Shown here piece by piece: positions 36,462 to 43,847 of a stretch of DNA of 64,000 nucleotides. The position numbers and the translations under genes were made by a program. Source of the DNA: Spirosoma lacussanchae (GTDB lineage: Bacteria > Bacteroidota > Bacteroidia > Cytophagales > Spirosomataceae); assembly GCF_005870035.1 (NCBI RefSeq), contig NZ_SWJG01000001.1, positions 2,157,639-2,221,638 on the forward strand, in the 5' to 3' direction. The notes beneath the pieces were generated by a model, which saw only the letters and a list, made by a program, of their open reading frames with translations, was not told the origin of the DNA and did not search any database. The stretch's first letter is position 1. Every line of letters begins with the position of its first letter.

Positions 36462-38426
36462 ATGAAGACCAAATTACTTCTGGTGGACGATGAAGCCGAT
36501 CTGGTGGCTCTGTTTCGCCAGCGTTTCCGCCAGGCTATTCAAAAAGGAACTTACGACTTTGTCTTTAGCCAGGATGCTGAAGAGGCTCTGTCGATTCTGG
36601 AACAGCAGCCCGATATCGATCTGGTGCTGACGGATATCAACATGCCCGGCATGGATGGACTGACCCTGCTGGATCGCATAACCCGGACCAACTCGCTGCT
36701 GTGTACGGTCATGATCACCGCCTATGGCGACATGAACACCATCCGGACGGCCATGAATAGGGGGGCTTTCGACTTTATTACCAAACCCATCAACTTCGAT
36801 GACCTCGAAGCAACCCTGGAAAAAGCCGCTTACCACGTTCGGCAGATGCGGGAGGCCCGGGAGCTGAAGCTCATGGACGAGGTAAAAACGCGCTTCTTCA
36901 CCAACATCACCCATGAGCTGCGAACCCCACTGTCGCTGATCGTTTCCCCGGTCGATAAATTGCTGGAGACGGCCGACCTGGCCGATGGCTTGCGCGAGCA
37001 GCTGCTAACGGTGCGTCGAAATGCCCGCCAGAGCCTGCGGCTGATCGATCAGCTGCTGGCCATCGACCAGCTTGAAGCCCGGCAGGTAGAGCTGGTCGAC
37101 CAGATCGGGGATCTGCCCGAATTTGTGGGGCAGGTCGTCGAGCTGTTCCGTCCTTCAACGGCGACTAAAAAGCTGCAGCTAGTGTACGAAACCGACCTGC
37201 CCGCGGGGAGCTACCGGTTCGACGCCAGCAAATGGGAAACGATCCTGTTCAACCTGCTGACCAACGCCATTCGATTTACCGACGTTGGCTCGATAACCGT
37301 TTCGCTCCGGCAAACGACTACGGGCGTTCGACTGACGGTTCGCGATACCGGCATCGGCATCACGGCGCATAAACTGCCCCATATCTTCGACCGTTTTTAT
37401 CAGGGAGATAATCTGCGCATCCGGTCCAACGACAGTACTGGAATCAGTCTGGCACTGGTGCGCGAACTGACCCTGCGGCTGGGCGGGGCCATTGAGGTCG
37501 ACAGCCAGATTGATGGGCCCAACGGCGAGTCGGGTACGGTGTTCAGGCTTGATCTTCCCATTCAGCGCACGAGCGAAGCGCTGACGACTCCGGCAGCCAT
37601 AGTCCCCGATCTGGTAATCGACTTGCCGGCGCTACCCGGCAGCGCAGCTAAAAAACCGGCCACCAGCGGTGCTGAGTCGACCCCGCTGGTCCTGGTCGTT
37701 GAAGACAACGCCGAACTGCGCGAATTCATGACGACCGAACTCGCTACGAGCTACCGCGTACGGTCGGCAGCTAACGGTTACGATGGCTGGGTACTGGCCA
37801 AAGAAGAGCTGCCGGCTATCGTGATTACCGATCTGATGATGCCCCGGCTGGACGGCTACGACCTGATCGAACGACTGAAGTCAGATCCGGCCACGGATCA
37901 TATTGCGGTTGTGTTGCTCACGGCCAGCGTCGGTGAGGAGCAGCGACTGCGGGGGCTGAGCCTGGGCGCCGACGATTTCCTGGCCAAACCGTTTCACCTG
38001 GGCGAACTGCGACTGCGGCTGCGGAACCTGCTCAATAGCCAGCAACGCCTGCGGGAACATTACCGGCAGCAGCTGGCCCAACCCGATAGCGCTACCCCCC
38101 TGGATACCGTCGGCGATCAGTTTCTCAAAAAGGTATACACGCTCATCGAAGAACATCTGGACGACTCTACCCTGAGCGTGGAGTGGCTGGCCGACAAACT
38201 GGCCATGAGCCGGAAAGCGCTGTACCTGAAAATACATAACCTCACTCACCTCTCGCCCGTGGAGCTGATTCGGCAATACCGGCTCCGCAAAGCTATCGAC
38301 TTGCTGCGGCTGGGTCATAGCGCGGCCGAAACGGCGTATCTGGTGGGCTTTGAAACCCCGTCTTATTTCACGAAAGTGTTCCGGGAGTTTTATAAGCAGA
38401 CGCCAACCGCCTACGTCAAAGGCTAA
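36462..38426 (+). CDS. soluble hybrid histidine kinase/response regulator with AraC output
   Basis: A 654-residue single-chain phosphorelay protein: receiver 1 (residues 3-120, phospho-acceptor Asp58 in VLTDINMPGMDG), HisKA (His151 in FFTNITHELRTPLS), HATPase (N box NLLTNAIRF, G1 RDTGIGI at 294-300, G2 STGISLALV), receiver 2 (405-525, Asp457 in VITDLMMPRLDG) and a C-terminal AraC helix-turn-helix pair (570-654). There is no signal peptide, transmembrane helix or periplasmic sensor, unlike classical Bacteroidota HTCS proteins. Input must therefore come through receiver 1 or a cytosolic partner kinase. It may control the nearby fucosidase genes, but that is position-based inference. Confidence 0.92.
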   Translation: MKTKLLLVDDEADLVALFRQRFRQAIQKGTYDFVFSQDAEEALSILEQQPDIDLVLTDINMPGMDGLTLLDRITRTNSLLCTVMITAYGDMNTIRTAMNRGAFDFITKPINFDDLEATLEKAAYHVRQMREARELKLMDEVKTRFFTNITHELRTPLSLIVSPVDKLLETADLADGLREQLLTVRRNARQSLRLIDQLLAIDQLEARQVELVDQIGDLPEFVGQVVELFRPSTATKKLQLVYETDLPAGSYRFDASKWETILFNLLTNAIRFTDVGSITVSLRQTTTGVRLTVRDTGIGITAHKLPHIFDRFYQGDNLRIRSNDSTGISLALVRELTLRLGGAIEVDSQIDGPNGESGTVFRLDLPIQRTSEALTTPAAIVPDLVIDLPALPGSAAKKPATSGAESTPLVLVVEDNAELREFMTTELATSYRVRSAANGYDGWVLAKEELPAIVITDLMMPRLDGYDLIERLKSDPATDHIAVVLLTASVGEEQRLRGLSLGADDFLAKPFHLGELRLRLRNLLNSQQRLREHYRQQLAQPDSATPLDTVGDQFLKKVYTLIEEHLDDSTLSVEWLADKLAMSRKALYLKIHNLTHLSPVELIRQYRLRKAIDLLRLGHSAAETAYLVGFETPSYFTKVFREFYKQTPTAYVKG

Positions 38427-38446
38427 CCGGAGGAGTTGAGCCCGCA

Positions 38447-38466
38447 GCACCGGTACGGCCCGGTGC
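38447..38466. terminator. short hairpin between convergent regulators
   Basis: GCACCGG (38447-38453) pairs with CCGGTGC (38460-38466) in the 50-bp gap between two converging genes; no T-tract on either side. Confidence 0.35.
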
Positions 38467-38477
38467 GCTCTGTTCGA

Positions 38478-39350
38478 TTACAGGGGACTGGTGGCAAACG
38501 AGCGCTGGTACTGGAGGGGGCTCTTGCCGGTAATGCGCTTAAACTTTTTGTAGAAGCAGGTGAAATTATTAAACCCGCTTTCGTAACATATCTGCTTGAT
38601 GCTCATGTTCGTGTTGATGAGGAGCTTGCAGGCATTGCCGATGCGAATCTCCAGCAGGAACTGCGTATACTGCTTGCCGGTTCGGGACCTGAAGTAGCGG
38701 CAGAACGAATTCGGAACCAGGCCCGCCAGCGACGCCACATCGTCGAGCCGGATTTTTTCCTGAAAATGGTTGAGCGTGTAGGCGTAGATGGTGTTTATCC
38801 GCTCATGTTCCACCTCCGAGGCTTCATGCTGGAAGCCCATTGAGGTCAGCAGGCAGCTTTCGTCGGCCTGGCTGGCCGACAGCAGACACTCCATCAGCGC
38901 GATCAGCTGGTACGTCCCTTCGGCCTTGTACAGCGTTTCCATCAGGCCGGCCACCCGCTGGGCAGTCTCGCCCGTGAGCCGGATGCCCCGCCGGGCCCGG
39001 TCCAGTACGGCTTTCAACACCGCGTTTTCGGGAAGATTCAGAAACCGGTCGCCCCAGAAGTTTTCGGTGAAATGGATAACGGTCGAATAAGGTTGCTGGC
39101 TGGCTTCGGCCGCATCGTCCCGGTCGTAGTGCCAGTAGTGAGGCAGGTTAGCGCCAACCAGCACCACATCCCCGGGGTGGAATCGGCGAATGTTGTCTCC
39201 GACAAACTGGGTGCCGCTTCCGCGGTGAAAGTGAATCAGCTCCACTTGCGTATGGCAGTGCCAGCGGCTGTTGATATTAGGCAAGTGGTCGCGCCGAACG
39301 CTGAACGATCGGTTGGGGGCCGTGGCAACCTGTAAACGGTGAGGCTTCAT
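38478..39350 (-). CDS. AraC-family transcriptional regulator
   Basis: A 290-residue regulator beginning at the ATG at 39350. The N-terminal half is a cupin-type ligand pocket (HCHTQVELIHFHRGSGTQFVGDNIRRFHPGDVVLVGANLPHYW), as in RhaR/XylS-like sugar-sensing AraC proteins. The C-terminal 100 residues are the double helix-turn-helix (IRLDDVASLAGLVPNSFCRYFRSRTGKQYTQFLLEIRIGNACKLL...SIKQICYESGFNNFTCFYKKFKRITGKSPLQYQR). It is divergent from a zinc dehydrogenase gene, with nested inverted repeats between them, and a GH29 fucosidase follows. It probably activates that pair in response to a sugar. Confidence 0.92.
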   Translation of the reverse strand: MKPHRLQVATAPNRSFSVRRDHLPNINSRWHCHTQVELIHFHRGSGTQFVGDNIRRFHPGDVVLVGANLPHYWHYDRDDAAEASQQPYSTVIHFTENFWGDRFLNLPENAVLKAVLDRARRGIRLTGETAQRVAGLMETLYKAEGTYQLIALMECLLSASQADESCLLTSMGFQHEASEVEHERINTIYAYTLNHFQEKIRLDDVASLAGLVPNSFCRYFRSRTGKQYTQFLLEIRIGNACKLLINTNMSIKQICYESGFNNFTCFYKKFKRITGKSPLQYQRSFATSPL

Positions 39351-39419
39351 TACCAAATTACACCTATTCTCGGATGTTATTGTTCCAAATAGGTTAAGAT
39401 AGCTTACTATATTGGTAAT
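39349..39419. promoter_or_regulatory. nested inverted repeats in the AraC/dehydrogenase divergent region
   Basis: ATTACCAA (39349-39356) is matched by TTGGTAAT (39412-39419), and inside them ACCTATT (39362-39368) by AATAGGT (39388-39394). Two nested inverted repeats in an AT-rich divergent region are good candidates for regulator binding sites. Confidence 0.45.
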
Positions 39420-39483
39420 TTACTAATTAATCGACAAAAAGAAATAGTAGTTATTTGCGCTGGGGATCACAGCGCCCTTTTGT

Positions 39484-40500
39484 ATGAAAACACTTACCTG
39501 CACCGCACCTGGTCAACTGGATTACCGAACCGACTCGCTGCCACTACTCCAGCCTGGGCACGCGATCGTCCGGGTCACCCGAATCGGTATCTGCGGTACC
39601 GACCTGCACGCCTATGAGGGTACGCAGCCGTATTTCAGCTATCCGCGCGTGCTGGGGCACGAACTGGCGGGCGAACTGGTCGAAATCGACGGAGATACGG
39701 ACTTCGTACCCGGCGAGGCCGTTACCATCATGCCGTACTTTCACTGCGGCCGCTGCATAGCCTGTCGGGTTGGCAAAATCAACTGCTGCGAGCGGATGCA
39801 GGTTTGCGGGGTACACATAGACGGCGGTATGACCGAATACCTGATGGTGCCAGCCTACGCACTTCTCCATGGCCACGGCCTGACCTACGACGAGCTGGCG
39901 CTGGTTGAGCCGCTGGCCATCGGGGTTCATGGGCTTCGGCGGGCGGACGTGCAGGCGGGTGAGCATGTGCTGGTGGTCGGCGCGGGGCCCATCGGCCTGG
40001 GCATCATCGCGTTTGCGCAGCTGGCGGGGGCGCAGGTGACAGCGCTGGACGTCAACGACAGCCGGCTCGGTTTCTGTCGGCAGCAGCTCGGGCTAACCCG
40101 TACGGTTAACCCCCGCACCGAAGACGCTTTTCAGGCAATCAGTGCCTACACCGGTGGGGACATGCCTACGGTGATCATCGACGCTACCGGCAATCTGAAA
40201 GCCATTGAGCAGAGTTTCAGCTATCTGGCCCACGGTGGCCGCTACGTACTGGTCGGTCTCCAGCGGCAACCCATCAGCTTCAGTCATCCTGAATTTCACA
40301 AACGGGAGGCCACCCTTATGAGCAGCCGCAACGCCACCCGCGCCGACTTCGATCAGGTCATCGACGCCATTCGAGCTGGTCATATCGAGGCCTCCAGCTA
40401 CATCACCCACCGGGTTCTGTTCGATCAGGTTGGTGACCAGTTCAGCAGCTGGCTCGATCCCAACACGGGCGTGATCAAAGCCATGGTGAGCCTGCCCTGA
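39484..40500 (+). CDS. zinc-dependent alcohol dehydrogenase (MDR family)
   Basis: A 338-residue medium-chain dehydrogenase. Catalytic zinc ligands lie in ICGTDLHAYEG (Cys) and GHELAGELVEI (His-Glu). The structural zinc loop is CGRCIACRVGKINCC, and the NAD fold follows at VLVVGAGPIGLGIIAFAQLAGAQVTALDVN. By sequence it belongs with sorbitol/threonine/galactitol-phosphate-type dehydrogenases. It starts divergently from an AraC regulator and is followed after 43 bp by an alpha-L-fucosidase, so an L-fucose or related sugar dehydrogenase is a reasonable guess, not a demonstrated activity. Confidence 0.9.
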   Translation: MKTLTCTAPGQLDYRTDSLPLLQPGHAIVRVTRIGICGTDLHAYEGTQPYFSYPRVLGHELAGELVEIDGDTDFVPGEAVTIMPYFHCGRCIACRVGKINCCERMQVCGVHIDGGMTEYLMVPAYALLHGHGLTYDELALVEPLAIGVHGLRRADVQAGEHVLVVGAGPIGLGIIAFAQLAGAQVTALDVNDSRLGFCRQQLGLTRTVNPRTEDAFQAISAYTGGDMPTVIIDATGNLKAIEQSFSYLAHGGRYVLVGLQRQPISFSHPEFHKREATLMSSRNATRADFDQVIDAIRAGHIEASSYITHRVLFDQVGDQFSSWLDPNTGVIKAMVSLP

Positions 40501-40543
40501 TTAATGCAAACGGATTATTCGTAAACCGTTAATCTTGTAGTTA

Positions 40544-42202
40544 ATGAACAGACGACACATCCTGAAGGGGATAGGGGGCCTCGTACCCGGCTGGTATCTG
40601 GCACAGCTGCCCGCCTGGGCCCGCCCCGCAACCTGGTCTGGCCCCGGCGAGCCAATGGCTACGGGGAAGTTCAAGCCCACCTGGGAGTCGCTCCGGCAGT
40701 ATAGTGTACCCGATTGGTACCGCGATGCGAAGTTTGGCATATGGGCCCACTGGGGCGCCCAATGCCAGCCCGAACATGGCGACTGGTATGCGCGATCGAT
40801 GTACGACGAAGGCAGCAACGACTACAAGTTCCACGTCGAAAAATACGGCCATCCCTCCAAAGCTGGTTTCAAGGACGTTATTCATCAGTGGAAAGCTGAG
40901 AACTGGAATCCTGATCAGTTACTGAGCCTCTACAAACGGGCCGGGGCGCAGTATTTCATGGCGATGGCGAATCACCACGACAATTTCGATAACTACAACA
41001 GCAAGTACCAGTCCTGGAACTCGACCCGGCTGGGGCCCAGGAAAGATATTGTTGGGGGCTGGGCTAAGGCGGCCCGTCAGCATGGGCTTCGGTTTGGGGT
41101 CAGTATTCACGCGGCCCACGCCTGGACCTGGTACGAAACCGCCCAGCGTGCTGACAAAAACGGGCCGCTGGCGGGCGTACCCTACGATGGGAAACTGACC
41201 AAAGCCGACGGAAAAGGGACCTGGTGGGAAGGGTACGACCCGCAGGAGCTGTATGCCCAGAACCATGCCCTGAGCGAGGGAAGCGAAAAAACCAATACCA
41301 TCCACCGGCAGTGGGACTGGGGGAACGGCGCCAGCGCGCCGACAAACGAATACATCGAAAAATTCTACAACCGCACCGTCGACCTGATCAACAAGTACGA
41401 ACCGGAGGTGGTCTATTTTGACGACACGGCGCTGCCCCTGTGGCCGGTAAGCGATGCAGGGCTGCGGATTGCGGCCCACCTGTACAATAGCAACATGAAG
41501 CGCCACGGTGGTAAACTGGAAGCCGTCGTAAATGGTAAGATCCTAACGCCCGAACAGCAGAAATGCATGGTCTGGGACATTGAGCGCGGCCAGTCGAACC
41601 AGATCGAGCCCTTTGTCTGGCAAACCGACACCTGCATAGGCAGCTGGCACTACGACCGGCGCGTCTACGAGGGTAACCGGTACAAGACGCCCCAAACGGT
41701 GATTCATACCCTGGCCGATGTGGTCAGCAAAAACGGTAACCTCCTGCTGAGCGTGCCTGTCCGAGCCGATGGCAGTATCGACGAAAAAGAAACGGCGGTG
41801 GTAGAAGGGATAGCCAGCTGGATGGCTATCAATAAGGAAAGTATTTTCGGGACCCGTCCGTGGCGGGTGTTTGGCGAAGGCCCCGCCCTCGAATCGGCCG
41901 CTCCGCTCAGCGCGCAGGGGTTTAATGAAGGAAAAGGAAAACCGTTTGGCCCCGAAGATATTCGGTTTACCCAGAAAGAAAACACGCTGTATGCAATCGT
42001 AATGGGGTGGCCGGCCAACGGAGTCGTACGTATCAAAAACCTGGGCAGCAACGCAGCTGCGGCTCGTGATCAATCCGTAAAACAGGTTGAACTGTTGGGC
42101 CATCCCGGCCCACTGTCTGTGAACCGAACGGCCGACGCGCTGGAAGTAACGCTGCCAGCCCGCAAAACCGGCGATTATGCCCATTGCCTGCGGATTACGT
42201 AG
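40544..42202 (+). CDS. alpha-L-fucosidase, GH29
   Basis: A 552-residue exported glycosidase releasing L-fucose. The N-terminus MNRRHILKGIGGLVPGWYLAQLPAWA has a twin-arginine-like motif, suggesting Tat export. The family core is visible: WYRDAKFGIWAHWG, SLYKRAGAQYFMAMANHHDNFDNYNSKY, HGLRFGVSIHAAHAW and the nucleophile Asp293 in EVVYFDDTALP. It ends with NLLLSVPVRADGSID and a C-terminal beta domain. It is co-transcribed with the upstream dehydrogenase (43 bp gap). Together with the divergent AraC gene it forms a small fucose-type utilisation unit, lacking an adjacent SusC/SusD pair in this window. Confidence 0.94.
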   Translation: MNRRHILKGIGGLVPGWYLAQLPAWARPATWSGPGEPMATGKFKPTWESLRQYSVPDWYRDAKFGIWAHWGAQCQPEHGDWYARSMYDEGSNDYKFHVEKYGHPSKAGFKDVIHQWKAENWNPDQLLSLYKRAGAQYFMAMANHHDNFDNYNSKYQSWNSTRLGPRKDIVGGWAKAARQHGLRFGVSIHAAHAWTWYETAQRADKNGPLAGVPYDGKLTKADGKGTWWEGYDPQELYAQNHALSEGSEKTNTIHRQWDWGNGASAPTNEYIEKFYNRTVDLINKYEPEVVYFDDTALPLWPVSDAGLRIAAHLYNSNMKRHGGKLEAVVNGKILTPEQQKCMVWDIERGQSNQIEPFVWQTDTCIGSWHYDRRVYEGNRYKTPQTVIHTLADVVSKNGNLLLSVPVRADGSIDEKETAVVEGIASWMAINKESIFGTRPWRVFGEGPALESAAPLSAQGFNEGKGKPFGPEDIRFTQKENTLYAIVMGWPANGVVRIKNLGSNAAAARDQSVKQVELLGHPGPLSVNRTADALEVTLPARKTGDYAHCLRIT

Positions 42203-42612
42203 CGGTATTATGTTAGTCAATATGTGCATGGTCTGCCAGGCCACATAGTTGACAATTGTGGGAAATGGGTAGTTGCCTTCAATCAGCCTTCGTCGTTTGC
42301 TGGATAAACCCCAATCTAACCCAAAATACAGGCTATTGGCCCCCCGCCGGTTGATGACCGGGTAAGCGGCCTCTCCAGCATGCAATAGTGTTACTTACAA
42401 TATTGATACCACTGCTGAATTGGTTAGTAATCAGCGTGTTGTATGAGATTGAAAACTTTTTTTACATAAAAAACCGCCTTATTTGCGCAAATAAGGCGGT
42501 TTTTTATGTTCCGTAATTTTATTTTTTGATTATTAAAAACTACTTTATAGATTCATTCGTAAATATTGAGTAACAAGAAAAGATTAAGTAAAGAATTATA
42601 CTTATCTGCACC
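42203..42612. other. intergenic region, no gene seen apart from a large terminator
   Basis: The 410-bp gap after the fucosidase gene holds the 46-bp palindromic terminator at 42464-42509 and an A/T-rich leader before the next small gene. I see no convincing protein frame: the long minus-strand frame across its left part is the antisense of the fucosidase gene. Confidence 0.7.
42464..42509. terminator. 46-bp perfect palindrome, terminator-like
   Basis: A 21-bp arm (42464-42484, core AAAAAACCGCCTTATTT) is perfectly complementary to 42489-42509 around GCGC, making the whole 46 bp a perfect palindrome. Its A-tract and T-tract would make it a terminator in both directions. It ends the fucosidase transcript. 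Confidence 0.85.
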
Positions 42613-42882
42613 ATGGCAACACGTCCAACGATCTTTGTTAACCACAAACCTGGTGATCTCTACTTTACTGTTAGCTTCCGCAACGACACTCATTTAACCG
42701 ATCAGATCGGCAACCTCGAAGGCGCTTTGTGGAACGGCGCCTACTGGGAAGTACCCGTTTTTGCTCCCACCAAACGCCTGATCGACGGCAAAATGATGCC
42801 GGTCAATCAACTGAAAATGGTTGTTGATCGTCGTCGTCTGCCGGGACTAATGAGCTACCCCGTCGATTTCACGAAACTGTAG
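42613..42882 (+). CDS. small hypothetical protein
   Basis: An 89-residue cytosolic protein that I do not recognise, beginning MATRPTIFVNHKPGDLYFTV. It appears compact and beta-rich (NLEGALWNGAYWEVPVFAPTKR, NQLKMVVDRRRLPGLMSYPVDF). Codon use is typical of the chromosome and the leader is A/T rich, supporting a real, well-expressed gene. It is isolated by the large terminator upstream, and its stop codon abuts that of the convergent FHA gene with no gap. There is no sign of a toxin-antitoxin or DNA-binding motif. Confidence 0.75.
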   Translation: MATRPTIFVNHKPGDLYFTVSFRNDTHLTDQIGNLEGALWNGAYWEVPVFAPTKRLIDGKMMPVNQLKMVVDRRRLPGLMSYPVDFTKL

Positions 42883-43782
42883 CTACTCTAGCTCGAACAG
42901 CAACAGCACCTCACCGCCCAGTTCAATCTGGTCGCCCGACTGAAGTGGGTAGACCAGCGTGGCGATATCGGCCCGCTCGATAGTATCATCCGGGTGAATA
43001 ATCTTGGTTTTATTGCCACTGGCAGGCAAGCCGCCCGGATCGACCAGCAGGGCGTAGCGTCGTTGAACGCTATCGTAGCGGATCGACGCGTGGGCCCGGC
43101 TAACGGCGCCATTGCCCTTTCCCCGTTGGGCGTCGAAATCGGGATCGTCGTCATTGACGATAACAATGTCGTTGGTGCGAACCCGACCCGAGTTGGTCTG
43201 GGTAGTCTGTCCGCGCCCGATGCAGAAGCTGGTTTGCCGGGTGGGGTCGAGGAGGTACTCAGGCTGCTTTGTCTGGCCCACCAGGGTGACGAGTCTGCCC
43301 AGCACGGGCGTATCGTCAGATTTCGAGCTATCGACGATGAACAGGCTGACGTTGCCGTCGCGGTAGGTACTGGCAGGTAGCTCATCGGCGAAGAAGGTAT
43401 AGTCGAACAGCCAGTTTTTGGGCAGTGTGATGTAGTTATCGGCCAGTTGTCGGCTCAGCTCCTGCTGAAACTTTCCTGGCTGGCTGACCCATAACGCCAC
43501 CTTATATAAGGCCTGTTCTTCCGGATCGCTGCATAGGATACCCAGCCTAATGCCGACGGGGACCGTATCTGGCTCGTTTTGATAGATCCGTAGTTTGCTG
43601 ACAATGAACCGGATCAGCTGCTCCCGGCGCTGAGCCGCGGGCGGAGGACCGGCTGGTGCGGGTGCCGGGCTGGCAGCAATCGGTTTGTCCGACAATGGGG
43701 GCTCTGTTGTTGGGGGAGCCGTGGGGCGTGACTCGGGGGAGCTGAACCCGAACCAGTTTTTTAGGTTTTCCAGTAGACTCAT
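42883..43782 (-). CDS. FHA-domain protein, last gene of the cell-wall phosphosignalling operon
   Basis: A 299-residue cytosolic protein. A Pro/Ala-rich stretch (20-50) is followed by an uncharacterised domain (51-180, QLIRFIVSKLRIYQNE...ELSRQLADNYITLPKNWLFDYTF). The C-terminal FHA domain (184-299) has the phosphothreonine-binding signatures GRG (189-191) and SRAH (228-231), then the strand LQSGDQIELGGEVLLLFEL. It would dock onto proteins phosphorylated by the operon's kinase. It lies 65 bp after the RodA-PBP gene on the same strand. A middle domain of this kind next to an FHA recalls FhaA-like proteins, but the relationship is inference. Confidence 0.88.
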   Translation of the reverse strand: MSLLENLKNWFGFSSPESRPTAPPTTEPPLSDKPIAASPAPAPAGPPPAAQRREQLIRFIVSKLRIYQNEPDTVPVGIRLGILCSDPEEQALYKVALWVSQPGKFQQELSRQLADNYITLPKNWLFDYTFFADELPASTYRDGNVSLFIVDSSKSDDTPVLGRLVTLVGQTKQPEYLLDPTRQTSFCIGRGQTTQTNSGRVRTNDIVIVNDDDPDFDAQRGKGNGAVSRAHASIRYDSVQRRYALLVDPGGLPASGNKTKIIHPDDTIERADIATLVYPLQSGDQIELGGEVLLLFELE

Positions 43783-43847
43783 CGCAGTAGGGTGTCGTTG
43801 GCCCGGCCCGTCGGATTGGTCGGGGAGCTGTTGGTTGGGTTCATAGG

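Noticed and set aside
41543-42385. 280-residue minus-strand frame extending past the fucosidase gene
   Set aside because: Mostly antisense to GH29; the extension into the gap has no protein-like features.
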